Shown: one piece after another, positions 43,755 to 57,109 of the stretch | Position numbering within the stretch: position 1 is the stretch's first letter | How the letters are laid out: every line of letters begins with the position of its first letter | NCBI GenBank assembly: GCA_030674155.1 | Contig: CM060320.1 | Location: 20,756,819-20,820,818 of the forward strand | Source: Stramonita haemastoma | Taxonomy: Eukaryota; Mollusca; Gastropoda; Neogastropoda; Muricidae | Direction: 5' to 3' | Length of the DNA: 64,000 nucleotides | Notes under the pieces: model-generated | The model's database searches: none | What the model was told of the DNA's origin: nothing | The model's input: the letters and a program-made list of their open reading frames with translations, nothing else | Made by a program: the position numbers and the translations under genes

Positions 43755-44570
43755 CGTTACTCTGCTTTAGCTCTGAGGTTCACCAATGGTGAGATGTTTG
43801 GCTATGCGACCGTGTTTACCCACCGTTAAGGTAGCTGCCTGGATCCTTTCAATGTCTGCTGCTATGGTCCACGTTTCACATGCGAACAAAAATATGGACA
43901 TGATCAGGGAACGCATCAGTCTGATCTTGAAGCTGATGTTGATATACTCTTGCCGTTCCAGAGACCTGTCAGTTTGGTCCTTGCAGCTGTTGTCTGGGCT
44001 ATCCTGGAGAGAATTCCAGGTTTTGATCCTTCCTCTGATACTTATAGCTCCCACATATTTGAAGCTATGGGCGGTCTCGATTTTCTTGCCGTCTATAATC
44101 ATGTCAGTGCTGATGCCATTGGCACTATTTGTCATCAGCTGGGTTTTCTCTGCACTGATCAGCATGCCATATGCCGAAGAGGCTTCATGAAGGTGATTTA
44201 CCAGGTTGATTAGCTCTTGCTTGATTTCTCATACAAAACCAGAATTAAATTAAAAAACGCCATCGGACCATATGAAGAGCTGCTGACTTCAGTGGAAAAA
44301 ACGCAAACTAAAGTAGTACGGGCACGTCACACGCACATCTGGACTGGCCAAAACTATCCAACAGGGAACAGTACAAGGAGGGAGACGAAGAGGCAGACAG
44401 AGAAAACAATGGGAAGACAACATCAGAGAGTGGACTGGCCTTGAGTGGAACGATTTGCTACGGAAAGCAGAGAACTTCGGGTAGTTGAAGAAGCTGGCTG
44501 CAAAATCTTCATTAGTGTCGCCACGGTCCGCGGGATCGGTGAAGGTAGCTGCATTCCGACTTCGGGGAAA
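43755..44570 (-). mobile_element. SINE family A tail, split by a LINE insertion
   Basis: Left part 43755-43838 (GCTTTAGCTCTGAGGTTCAC, CCACCGTTAAGGTAGCTGC) and right part 44542-44570 (AAGGTAGCTGCATTCCGACT, TCGG) join to the same order seen unbroken at 16195-16315. AAGGTAGCTGC is present at both edges of the insertion. Confidence 0.8.
43839..44541 (+). pseudogene. RTE-like LINE 3' fragment with inverted 5' part (twin-priming structure)
   Basis: The right part (44219-44541) is sense: IKLKNAIGPYEELLTSVEKT, then decayed GGACTGGCCTTGAGTGGAAC and GAAGAAGCTGGCTGCAAAAT to the 3' end CGGGATCGGTG. The left part (44218 down to 43839) is antisense: it encodes, on the minus strand, MLISAEKTQLMTNSANGIST, KKIETAHSFKYVGA and FKIRLMRSLIMSIFLFACET ending at ADIERIQ. 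In the intact gene, ADIERIQ lies just upstream of the IGPYEE segment. Flanks carry the 11-bp duplication AAGGTAGCTGC (43828-43838, 44542-44552). This is the layout expected from internal second-strand priming during target-primed reverse transcription. Confidence 0.8.
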
Positions 44571-44917
44571 TGATCATGATGCTCTATAATACGCTAGAAA
44601 CATTATACTTAGAAAAAAAGACATGTGAACAATTAGAAAGACAGGGGTACTGGAGTAACAGGGGGTGGGGGATAACATGTATGTATGGGAGGAAAAGTGC
44701 AATTAATGGCCTGACGAAGCTGCCACGTTATAGATGGGAATCCCAAACACCGGTGTGGTACGGTACAGACGTCTTCCTCGCTGCACGTGACAAACGTAGC
44801 GGGATGGAATGATGAAGTGACGGTGGCAGCGACTGAAGGTCAGCCCCGACAGTGACAGCTGTGTCCCGCAGACATTGCTCCCCTGAGGCCTGACCCTTCC
44901 TCACCACTGCCCACTCT
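44570..44917. other. Unique and low-copy spacer
   Basis: No gene is seen. The part from about 44745 is the second member of the segment pair noted at 42386-42590. Confidence 0.45.
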
Positions 44918-45066
44918 CTGTCTGTCTGTCTGTCTGTCCGTCCACTCTCTGTCTGTCTGTCCACTCTGTCTGTCCGTCCACTCTCTGTCTGTCCGTCCAC
45001 TCTGTCCGTCCACTCTCTGTCTGTCCGTCCACTCTGTCCGTCCACTCTCTGTATGTCTGTCTGTCC
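44918..45066. repeat. TGTCCGTCCACTCTCTGTC minisatellite
   Basis: About seven units of roughly 20 bases, variants of CTGTCTGTCCGTCCACTCT. Confidence 0.92.
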
Positions 45067-45204
45067 CTACAGAGACACCACAGTGGAGCTATCTCGACAG
45101 TTTCTCTCAGATTACAGTCATTCTATATTCATTGAAACCTTTCAAAACAAGTATATTTTAGAAAGCGGGGTAGAGAGGGGGTCGAGTTGGTAGATAACAC
45201 CTTA

Positions 45205-45292
45205 TGCCTCACATAAGAGCAGTGGAGGAAGCTGGTTGTAAAATCCTCAGTGGTGCCCCCACGGTCTACAGGACTTAGGGATGGGTGAAGGT
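45205..45292 (+). mobile_element. RTE-like LINE 3' end
   Basis: AGCAGTGGAGGAAGCTGGTT, GTAAAATCCTCAGTGGTGCC, CCCACGGTCTACAGGACTTA and GGGATGGGTGAAGGTGAAGG. This is the terminal 85 bases only, with two GTGAAG tail units. Confidence 0.8.
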
Positions 45293-45319
45293 GAAGGAAG
45301 AAAGATAAGACATTAGATT

Positions 45320-45545
45320 TACGGTTGAGACTATAAACTGAGGCCCTGTGTTCGAGCGCACGTAGAACATCTTGCGCTCATCTTAAAACTTGTTCCTTTT
45401 TTCGGAAGAGTAGGCCATTGTGTGCCGATGGGAATGGATGACAAAATTTTACAAAACATGCATGCACACAAGGATTGGGTGTAAAAAAACACACAGTATT
45501 TTGCATTATCCTGGGAATAAAAGAATGAATAAATAGGTAAATAAA
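45320..45545 (+). mobile_element. SINE family A, headless copy with AAAT-type tail
   Basis: TGAGACTATAAACTGAGGCC, AACATCTTGCGCTCATCTTA, GAGTAGGCCATTGTGTGCCG and GTGTAAAAAAACACACAGTA, then ATTATCCTGGGAATAAAAGA and AATAAATAGGTAAATAAAT. The tRNA head is missing. It directly follows the LINE 3' end. Confidence 0.75.
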
Positions 45546-45727
45546 TACAATAAGCGATAACACATTACAATTACAAAAAGAGAGTGGAGAGAACAGATGC
45601 AGTGCCAGATAATTTTTGCTGCTGTCATTGATTAAATGCTCTTGAAAACTTATATTTATGAAGTTACTAATGTAAGCTAGTAGATAACACATAAGATATA
45701 AAGCCAGAGAGTGAAAAGAACAAAGGT

Positions 45728-45729
45728 GA

Positions 45730-45800
<71 letters not shown>

Positions 45801-45858
45801 GGATGACAGACTGTGTGTGCGTGCGTACATGTGTGTGTGTGTGCGCGCGCGTGCGCGC

Positions 45859-45906
<48 letters not shown>
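45728..45906. repeat. (GA)n then (TG)n/(CG)n
   Basis: GA at 45728-45800, then TGTGCGCG, pure CGCG (45855-45873) and TG. Potential Z-DNA. Confidence 0.95.
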
Positions 45907-45907
<1 letters not shown>

Positions 45908-46187
45908 GGGGCCAAATATCGAGAGAGAGGGGAGGGGAAGAAAAAAGCATGAACTGTTGAAGGCCAACGTTCAGACCATTGCCTTGCCATAAAACAGGAT
46001 CTCGCATTACTTAGTTTTACAGTCAGCTTTAGCGAATCATGAAATAATGCTGGGTGTCCTGAAAGCAAAACAACAGGTCCACAAATACGAACAGACATGC
46101 TGTAAGATAATAATGGATAAATGTCAAAGAATTTGAAATGTAGAAGTTATAAGTATGCCCACTCGTGCAAAAGTACGCGCCCCCACA

Positions 46188-46188
46188 C

Positions 46189-46280
<92 letters not shown>
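46188..46280. repeat. (CA)n microsatellite
   Basis: Pure CA. The flanks TTTAAAATCACTTCTTAGTG (46280) and TTTAAATCACTTCTTAGTTG (46347) show that the spacer is itself duplicated, with GTTAAAGCGAACAC at 46308 and 46405. Confidence 0.95.
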
Positions 46281-46417
46281 TTTAAAATCACTTCTTAGTG
46301 GATAGACGTTAAAGCGAACACGCGCATGCACGCACGCAAACACAATGTTTAAATCACTTCTTAGTTGATAGATGGGTTTTTTGAAGTTTGTGAAGTTTGA
46401 AGACGTTAAAGCGAACA

Positions 46418-46562
46418 CACACACACACTCGCTCGCACGCACGCACGCGCGAACACACATGCACACACACGCACACACACAGAAACGCGCGCGCGCACGC
46501 ACACACACACACACACACGCACACACACACGCACGCACACACACGCAAACATACACGCACGC
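46418..46562. repeat. CA/CG-rich alternating tract
   Basis: CACACGCACGCA and GCGCGCGCACGCA words. Confidence 0.9.
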
Positions 46563-46710
46563 GCATACATGCATATTTAGGTACGTACGTACATGCATGC
46601 ATGCATGCATGCATGCATACATACATACATACATACATACATACATACATACATACATACATACATACATACATACATACATACATACATACATACATAC
46701 ATACATACAG
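46563..46710. repeat. GCATACATGCATATTTAGG block plus (CATG)n/(CATA)n, left flank copy
   Basis: GCGCATACATGCATATTTAG and GTACGTACGTACATGCATGC, then CATA tetramers to 46710. The same series occurs at 48987-49135 on the other side of the LINE. Confidence 0.92.
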
Positions 46711-48975
46711 AGTAGTAGTAGTAGTAGGCCTCCATCAGTCGGTGTCGACTATGGAATTCGTGCCAAAAGACAGGTCATTTGTTCAGCGACAACGCCGGCT
46801 GTGGCTGGTCAGTCCGATGCGGCTGTGGCTGGTCAGTCCGATGCGGGAGTGGCAGTCTCTGATGCATCTGATGCAGATGTGGCTTGTTGAGGTGGCTGGA
46901 GCACATGCCTTCCGCTTGGCTCTCTTTTCGTTTGCTGCGGTGTGAATCTTTTCTTCACCACACTTCAGCTGTTTGTGGAGAACACTGCGCCATTTGCTGC
47001 GGTCAGCCGCTACCTCCTCCCAGTTCTCTAGGTTGATGTCCAGGGCTTTCATGTCACGCTTGCAGACGTCTTAGTAGCGCAGTTGGGGGCGGCCAATGCT
47101 TCTCTTGCCGGAGGCAAGTTCACCATAGAGGAGATCTTTAGGAATGCGTCCATCCTCCATCCTTCGCACGTGACCGAGCCATCTGATTCTGCGTTGTCTG
47201 AGGAGTGTGTACATGGTGGGAAGACCTGCAACCTCGAGGACCTGAGCGTTGGTAACCTTGTCACTCCAGTGGATGCCGAGGATGCGACGGAGAGAGCGCA
47301 GGTGGAAGCTGTTCAGTTTGCGCTCCTGTTTGGAGTATGTTGTCCATGTTTCACTGCCATATAGGAGAGTGCTGACGATGCAGGCGTTGTACACTGCCAT
47401 CTTGGTGGAAATTGTCAGCTTTGGGTTCTCCCAGACACGGGTAGTGAGGCGTCCTAAGGTCGTAGCAGCCTTGCCGATGCGCTTGTTGATCTCGGCATCA
47501 AGGGATAGGTTGTCACTGATGGTGGATCCCAGGTATGTGAACTGGTGTACAACATCGAGCTGGTAGTCATCGATGTAGATGGCTGGTGTAGTTACCACGT
47601 CCTGGCTCAGCACATTGGTCTTTTTCAGGCTGATTGTCAGGCCGAAGTCTTTGCAGGCCTGGGAAAACCTATCCATGAGGCATTGGAGTTCTTGCTCAGT
47701 GTGAGAAGTGACAGCAGCAGCAGCAGCAAAAAGCATGTCCCTAATTGTTTTCTCCATCACTTTTGTTTTTGCTTTCAACCGAGCCAGGTTGAACAGTCGA
47801 CCACTGGATCTGGTGCGTATGTATACACCCTCTGTTGCAGTTCCAAAAGTGTGCTTTAGGAGCAGGGCAAAGAAGATGCCAAAGAGGGTGGGAGCAAGGA
47901 CACAGCCTTGCTTGACTCCACTCTTGATGTCAAATGGGTTGGACATGCTGCCCTCATACTGGATTGTTGCCTTCATGTCATCATGAAAGGATCTGATGAG
48001 ACTGTGGAGTTTTGAGGGGCAACCAATTTTTGGAAGGATGTTGAATAGCCCTTCCCTGCTGACTAGGTCAAAGGCCTTGGTCAGGTCTATGAAGGCTATG
48101 TAGAGGGGTTTGTGTTGTTCTCTGCATTTCTCCTGAAGCTGGCATAGGGAGAATATCATGTCCACCGTGGGGCGTTCAGCTCGGAAGCCGCATTGTGACT
48201 CGGGGTAGACACGCTCAGCAAGTTTCTGGAGGCGCACAAGCATAACACGAGCGAAGAGTTTTCCTACGATGCTCAGGAGAGATATGCCTCTGTAGTTGTT
48301 ACAATCACTCCTGTCGCCTTTATTCTTGTAGAGAGTGACGATCTTGGCATCTCTCATGTCTTGCGGCACGGCTCCCTCCCTCCAACACTGGCATAGGACG
48401 TCGTGAAGGGGCTGTAGTAAGGTGTCTTTACAGCTTTTGATGAGGTCGGGTGGAATGCCATCGATGCCAGGTGCTTTGCCGCTAGCTAAGCTGTCAATTG
48501 CTTTGTGGAGATCAGCAAGGGTTGGTTCAGTATCTAGTTCCTCCATGATGGGCAGAGGCTGAATGGCATCGAGGGCTGAGTTGGAGACTGTGTTCTCTCT
48601 AGAGTAGAGCTCAGAGTAATGCGCCACCCACCTGTCCATCTGTCTGCTCTTGTCGGAGATCATCTCCCCATTGGAGGTCTTGAGTGGGGCGGTTTTGCTC
48701 TGTGTTGGCCCTAGAGCTGTCTTGATGCCTTCGTACATTCCTCTGATGTTGCCTGAGGCAGCTGCAGACTGGATGGAGGCACTGAGCTGTTGCCAGTATT
48801 CGTTGGCACAACGTCTTGCAGTCTGTTGTACTTTGTTTCTGGCTGCTCTGAGTGCTTGCAGGGATTTCTCACTAGGGGAGTGCTTGTATTCAGCAAGGGC
48901 AGCACGCTTTGCATCTATGACGGGGGACAGCTCGCTAGACTTGGCATCAAACCAGTCATTGTTCTTGGAGATCAT
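46711..48975 (-). pseudogene. 5'-truncated LINE ORF2 with destroyed RT active site
   Basis: Minus strand. Coding similarity starts at 48975 (ISKNNDWFDAKSSELSPVID); the endonuclease is absent. RT blocks are clear: SGKAPGIDGIPPDLIKSCKD, NYRGISLLSIVGKLFARVM, AFIDLTKAFDLVSREGLF (motif A intact), GVKQGCVLAPTLFGIFFALL, then LFAAAAAV (47710-47730) where the two catalytic Asp of FADD should be. The thumb and tail follow (FTYLGSTIS, LYGSETWTTY, RRIRWLGHVRRMEDGRIPKD). A TAA at 47071 interrupts near RPQLRY. The frame then continues (KALDINLENWEEVAADRSKW) to a Cys/His motif (HICIRCIRDCHSRIGLTSH) with the last part duplicated, and ends at a (TAC)n tail, seen as GTAGTAGTAG at 46712-46726 on the plus strand. 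It is an RTE/CR1-range element, not the same family as that at 23 kb. Confidence 0.88.
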
Positions 48976-49190
48976 ACATACACACGCGCGCATACATGCA
49001 TATTTAGGTACGTACGTACATGCATGCATGCATGCATGCATGCATGCATGCATACATACATACATACATACATACATACATACATACATACATACATACA
49101 TACATACATACATACATACATACATACATACATACTCATCCATGCATGCATGCATCCATGCATCCATACATTCGTACATACAGAACATCT
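48976..49190. repeat. (CATA)n/(CATG)n block, right flank copy
   Basis: CACACGCGCGCATACATGCA, TATTTAGGTACGTACGTACA and CATGCATGCATGC, then CATA to 49135 and CCATGCATGCATGCATCC to 49165. It is parallel in order to 46550-46710. Confidence 0.92.
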
Positions 49191-49383
49191 TGCGCACACG
49201 TTAAATCCCGTTCCGCTTTTCGTAAGAGTAAGCCATCGTGTGCCGAAGGGAACAGATGACAAGATTTACACAACTGCATACACACGGGGACTAGATGTAA
49301 AAAAGCACATGGAATGCTTAATCCACTATCCTCGATATAAAAGAATAAATAAATGAATAAATACATAAATAAATACATAAATG
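49185..49383 (+). mobile_element. SINE family A, headless copy with AAAT tail
   Basis: AGAACATCTTGCGCACACGT, AGAGTAAGCCATCGTGTGCC, ACGGGGACTAGATGTAAAAA and CTATCCTCGATATAAAAGAA, then ATAAATAAATGAATAAATAC. It is the cleanest example of this subfamily's 3' end. Confidence 0.8.
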
Positions 49384-49660
49384 GTAAAAGTAAAGATGTC
49401 CCAAAACCCATGTGATCGTAGAGGATCAAGGCGTCAGAGACCTCAGCCTCTCTAGGGGCCGCGCCAGCATATTGAGGGCGGCGCCCATCTCCATTCCCTC
49501 GCTGCCCTACCTTCCCTGACCCTAAAGAGGGCAGACCCTAAAGAGGACAGGTACCCATTTACAGCTGGATGTACCATTTGGTAACCACGTTCGATGCTGC
49601 TTAACCTTAGCTTGGGGAAAGCGAGTGCTCTGACCACTGAGCTATCCCGTCCCCACATAC
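49384..49660 (-). mobile_element. SINE family C, full-length, tRNA-derived head
   Basis: On the minus strand it starts GACGGGATAGCTCAGTGGTC and AGAGCACTCGC and ends in ACATCTTTACTTTTACCAT. Internal CCTAAAGAGGGCAGA is duplicated (49520, 49533). It follows the family A tail without a gap. Confidence 0.85.
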
Positions 49661-49663
49661 ATA

Positions 49664-49678
49664 CATAAATACATACAT

Positions 49679-49725
<47 letters not shown>

Positions 49726-49728
49726 TTT
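49664..49728. repeat. (ACAG)n microsatellite
   Basis: CATA then pure ACAG tetramers. Confidence 0.95.
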
Positions 49729-50029
49729 ACACAATTTTAGCCTACATACTCGTTTTCTCCCTCTCCATTACATCTTGACCAGTAGACTTGAAACTCGTCT
49801 TTGAATAGGAGAATGGAATAAAGCCCATTGTACGGCGTGAATTTATCGCACGGAAAAGAACCACGACAACAGGAAATTTATCAGTGCCCAAATCTAATAA
49901 AGGAGTCCTTAGGTACAGAAGTTTACACAGATACCGGACAGAAAGGTTGCCATCTACCACAGCAACACTATTTTTTCTTCTATAAATGTGGCCGAATTTG
50001 ATTGCAAAAGTACTGAACGTAGCTCAGTA

Positions 50030-50500
50030 TAACACAGTAGAAAACAAGTCGGGTATATGACAATGATAGTGATGTCTATGTGGCTCAATACGATACAATA
50101 CAATACAATAGAGTACAGTATAAATCGATACAACACAATACTATACAGCACAATACAAGTAGGGTATATGACAATGATAGAGTAATGTTTATATGGCTCA
50201 ATACAACACAGTACAATACAGTACAACTAGAGTATATGAGCATATAGAGTGGTGTTTATGTGGCTTAATACAATACAATACAAGTAGGGTAGGTGAAATT
50301 ATAGTGGTGTTTATTTGGCTCTATACAATACAACACAACACAATGCAAGTAACAATGATAGTGATGTTTATGTGGCTCAATACAACACAACACAGTACAA
50401 GTAGGGTATATCACTATATGACAATGATAGAGTGATGTTTATGTGACTCCATACAATACAGTACAATACAAGACGAGTAGAGTATATAACACTAATACAG
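50030..50500. repeat. Minisatellite, ~65-70-bp units, with TACAA pentamers
   Basis: About seven units of AAGTAGGGTATATGACAATG, ATAGTGATGTTTATGTGGCT and CAATACAACACA. It links to the pentamer satellite at 41.8 kb. The 49729-50029 stretch before it is unique. Confidence 0.88.
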
Positions 50501-50589
50501 TAATGTTTTAAAAAAACATGGCTTGCTTTCTTTGGCAAAACAAACACAGCTGTTCCCAGTTGTATCTATCCTCTGCCAATTGGTAGAAA

Positions 50590-50692
50590 CACCCTTCACC
50601 TTCACGTTCACCATTCCCGTTGTATGATGGACCATTGGGGCACCATTGAAGATTTTGTAACCAACTTCCTCTACCCCGCGCGGTAATACACT
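50590..50692 (-). mobile_element. RTE-like LINE 3' end
   Basis: CCCTTCACCTTCACGTTCAC, GGGGCACCATTGAAGATTTT and GTAACCAACTTCCTCTACCC are the reverse complement of the 45.2-kb fragment. Confidence 0.75.
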
Positions 50693-50849
50693 CCTAGACA
50701 GTATTTAAAAAAACAACAACACATGTTAGCTTCTCTCTTGCACTTTCTTAGGTTTTTCTCCATCTCATTCTTTTTTCAGTTTTGTGAAGTTTCATTAACC
50801 TTTTCCTTAATATTTTTCCTCGAAAAAGGTAGTTAATTTTGTCACAAAG

Positions 50850-50943
<94 letters not shown>

Positions 50944-51056
50944 TATAGAGATATATATATTATATATATAATATATATATATATGTGTGTGTTATCCATA
51001 AGAATTCATTAGTTTATGCAGATGTCTCTGTCGGTTGTTGTAACGAATGCTACGTG

Positions 51057-51119
<63 letters not shown>

Positions 51120-51184
51120 TGTATGTGTATGCGTGTGTGCGTGCGTGTATGCGTGTGTGTGTGCATGCGCGTGCGCGCGTGTGT

Positions 51185-51240
<56 letters not shown>
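50850..51240. repeat. (CA)n, (TA)n and (TG)n cluster
   Basis: CA at 50850-50940, AT at 50941-50985, a unique spacer of about 65 bases, then TG/TATG/CG at 51053-51238. The CA arm and the TG arm are complementary across the spacer. Confidence 0.95.
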
Positions 51241-51481
51241 GCATGCCTGCAAGCACCCGAACGAGCAGACAAGAGAATGGCAAAATCGCGGTAATCATGG
51301 CCAGTATCTCTTGAGCCTATGCCAGCTGGCTGCAGTGAAAAAGGGGGTAACACCACATACCCCAAAGTGCAAGCAATGCTCCACTATCGCTTCGGAGTTC
51401 ACCAATGTACTGAAGCTGAAAAAGAAGAAGAAGGTGTCGGATGCGCTGGGCCGGAATTGCGCGCACACATACACACACATA
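51241..51481. other. Unique spacer between satellites
   Basis: GC-balanced sequence with an open frame on the plus strand, but flanked by satellites on both sides. The words resemble degenerate coding DNA. I cannot assign it. Confidence 0.35.
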
Positions 51482-53713
<2,232 letters not shown>

Positions 53714-53741
53714 GCTTTTTCTCTCCCCCACCCCCCGGTCC

Positions 53742-54272
<531 letters not shown>

Positions 54273-54765
54273 AAACCCAAAAATCCCTTGTCCAGGGCAA
54301 AAAACAACAAAAACAAAAAACAACCTGAAACTACCCAGGCAAAAGTAGAGAGTTCCTGTGCGTAGGCATTTTTTTCAGTAAGAGGGGAACATACAGATTT
54401 TGTTTCTGGTCACACAAAAAATAATGCACACCTGCCCATGACGTCACCATTGCCCGACTTCAAAAGGATTGGACATACTATACACGATACAGCTGTGGGG
54501 AGGAACGACTACTGAACTCCTTCAATTTGCAACGTTGATAAAAAGTTAGGGGGGAAATTGAGGGGGATGGGGGTATGGTTGATGAGGGATGGGTGATAGA
54601 CTTTCGAAAAAAATAGTTTGTTGTTGCTTTTGTAGTTTGGTGTTCCCCAGCTTAACATCTCGGGGGTCATCTAAAAGAATGCGCACTCCGTGAAACGTTT
54701 TCGTGCATGGCTGTTTTTAAGTACCTTGCCACATAGGTGACCATTACAACATTGCATTCCTACAT

Positions 54766-54767
<2 letters not shown>

Positions 54768-54847
<80 letters not shown>

Positions 54848-54917
54848 AGTTTATATGTTTTTCTAGTCAATAGTCTTTACAACATTGTATTCATACATTA
54901 GTGTGCCTGTGCCTGTG

Positions 54918-54984
<67 letters not shown>

Positions 54985-55032
54985 ATGTGTGTGTGCATAT
55001 GTGTGTGTGCGTATGTGTGTGTGTGTGTGACA
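54768..55032. repeat. Two (TG)n tracts with duplicated spacer
   Basis: TG at 54768-54842 and 54920-55030. Each is preceded by the same phrase (TACAACATTGCATTCCTACATT at 54746; TACAACATTGTATTCATACATT at 54878). Confidence 0.9.
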
Positions 55033-55454
55033 TATAAACAAACAACAAGCTGTAAGATGAGATAAAGAAACAAATGTTAACGAACAAACAAACAAACATA
55101 TCAAACCATCAAACCAACGATCATAAAAAAATACATGTACAATGACCAGAGAGATTAGTGGAGACAGGTAGAGAAAATGTTATGCCATCCAAAATAACCT
55201 CAAGTGTACACAGCTAATCCGTACTGTATCAATTATGGATGTGTGTTGATTCGACATTTAAATGCTCTTTGAGTCAAAAATAAATCGATGCAGCTTTGGA
55301 GACAATGGTGTTTGTTTCACGTGAAAGGTCAGTGCCGCCTGTTCAGAGAATTTTGTACACATGATAATTATATAGTTGGGAGACAGGGTCGACGTTGTAT
55401 TTCTACGAGCATTATTGTAATGCGGACTGCAATGTGGTCGGTTTTTAGTCTCTT

Positions 55455-55612
55455 TCTGTTTGGTTGGTTGGTTGGTTCTTTGTTTGTTTGTTATTCTGGA
55501 TGGATGGATGGTTGGTTGGTTGCTTGGGTTGGTTGGTTGGCTGGTTGGTTGGTTGGTTGGTTGGTCGGTTGGTTGGCTGGTTGGCTGGCTGGTTGCTTGG
55601 TTGGTTAGTTGG
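55455..55612. repeat. (GGTT)n tetramer tract
   Basis: TTGG units with GGATGGAT and GGCTGGTT variants. Bases 55033-55454 and 55613-56289 show no gene or repeat I can support. Confidence 0.93.
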
Positions 55613-56289
55613 TGAACAAGGACAGAATCGAAAATCAGTCAAATGTCAAAGCCGGTCAAATGTATATCCCAGAAATGCGTATGTCATTGCTTTGCACTGG
55701 AAGCCTACTCTTGAATCAGTGGCGTTAAACAGTTTGTCTGGGAGGAGGGGGGTTCCATCATACTTTCAGCTCATACATAAAACATTCTTTGAGTCAAATC
55801 GCCCTACCCTCATCTGTTACGTTTGTACACATATGCTAAACCATGTCTGAGAGTAAAGAGGTAGCCATAATAGGGGGTTTTTTGGTCAGTTTTTTCTATT
55901 CTTCTCTATTTTTCTTTTGTAAAGGAGACTGCAAAAAGCACTAATCTTCCCCTCCGTCTCATCTAGTCCACAGTGTGGGCCCCATCAGTTGTATTGCCAT
56001 GTTAACTGCCATCATTCAGTCGATAGCGCCACAAGTCCACAGACTCTCCGAGTCTGTAAGCTTTTGTGTTGACTGTCAGTCAGAGATTTCCGTACAGCTT
56101 TGCTATTTTTGTTATATCTTTTCAATCCGTGGAACTGAATTTGCATACAACGTAAGCTGCTTCGTTATTCCGTGGCTATTTTCCAACTCTTTTCCTTCCA
56201 CTGTTAACACACTCAGCATCACTCAGAGAGTGTCCATGTAGAATGCTACCAGCTAGAAGAAACCCTGCAGGTTCAGTTCTGTGCCAGCA

Positions 56290-56536
56290 GTGAGTGGGAT
56301 TGGTGGTCTAGAGGTAACGCACCCGTCCAAATAGCGAGAAATCGCAGGTTCAACTCCATTAGAACCCCAATTTTCCCCGTCCATAAGGTCTAAATCTTGA
56401 GTGCCAGTCTTTCGGGGAAAACGAAATTAATTTCAAAGTCCCATGTGTAACACACAATTTAGCGCACGTAAAACACCCCATAACAAGAGCATTGTCCCTG
56501 GCAAAATTATGTAGGAGAAAAACACTCAAAGTGAAA

Positions 56537-56545
<9 letters not shown>
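56290..56545 (+). mobile_element. SINE family D, tRNA-derived head
   Basis: GGATTGGTGGTCTAGAGGTA then ACGC is a clear A-box arm, and CGCAGGTTCAACTCC is a B box. The tail CAAGAGCATTGTCCCTGGCA and AAATTATGTAGGAGAAAAAC matches the minus-strand copies at 6.2, 6.7 and 14.6 kb. A (TA)n tract follows at 56541-56606. Confidence 0.8.

Positions 56546-56606
<61 letters not shown>
56541..56606. repeat. (TA)n tract
   Basis: Pure AT/TA directly after the SINE 3' end. Confidence 0.97.
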
Positions 56607-56608
<2 letters not shown>

Positions 56609-56624
56609 TTTTTTAAAGGAAATT

Positions 56625-56990
56625 AGTAGGCCATGCGCTTGGAAACGAAGATACGGACCGTACGAAGAGAAGACTGTCTTTCAAGGCAAGACCTAGGCAA
56701 AAAGAGAGAGAAAGAAAGGATAGACCACCAGCCTCTCTCATTGGCAACATCACCGAATCCTATAATGTGAGGACCCATGAAGCCAGCAGGGTAGGTCAAA
56801 GACCGGAGCAAATGGAGAAGGAGGAGGTTCATGTTGGTGTCATTGGGTGTGGAGGCTACGATCGTACCTGGTCGTGCCGACAGGTGAGACAGGTGAGTGC
56901 TGCTCTTGTGACGACGCGTACTTCGATCCCCGAGAAAAGCATCCTGAGTTTCCTGAAGAAAAATCTGTCGTTACTGAAAGTTGTATAAAA
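56625..56990 (+). pseudogene. Possible LINE 3'-terminal coding relic
   Basis: One plus frame reads VKDRSKWRRRRFMLVSLGVE followed by ATIVPGRADR, resembling the DR-x-x-WR block at the C-terminus of many LINE ORF2 proteins. Upstream bases are purine-rich with broken frames. The call rests on one short motif, so it is weak. Confidence 0.3.
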
Positions 56991-57109
56991 AAAGATGATT
57001 TAAAAAAAAGAAAATATTAGCTGTAATACTTGTTCTGGACACAGGTATGGAAGACACCATCTGCTAAAGCATCTAGCTTTTGAAATTGCTCAAGCTCTTG
57101 TACATAGTC

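Noticed and set aside
44717..45070. Minus-strand frame of Asp-Gly-Gln-Thr-type repeats as a repeat protein
   Set aside because: It is translation of the roughly 20-base minisatellite at 44918-45066.
48976..49197. N-terminal extension of the minus-strand LINE ORF through CATA/CATG repeats
   Set aside because: It is read-through of the flanking satellite. Similarity to RT proteins starts only at 48975.
55975..56241. 88-codon open frame on the plus strand as a membrane protein exon
   Set aside because: No start or splice context, no recognisable domain, and hydrophobicity explained by T-rich composition.
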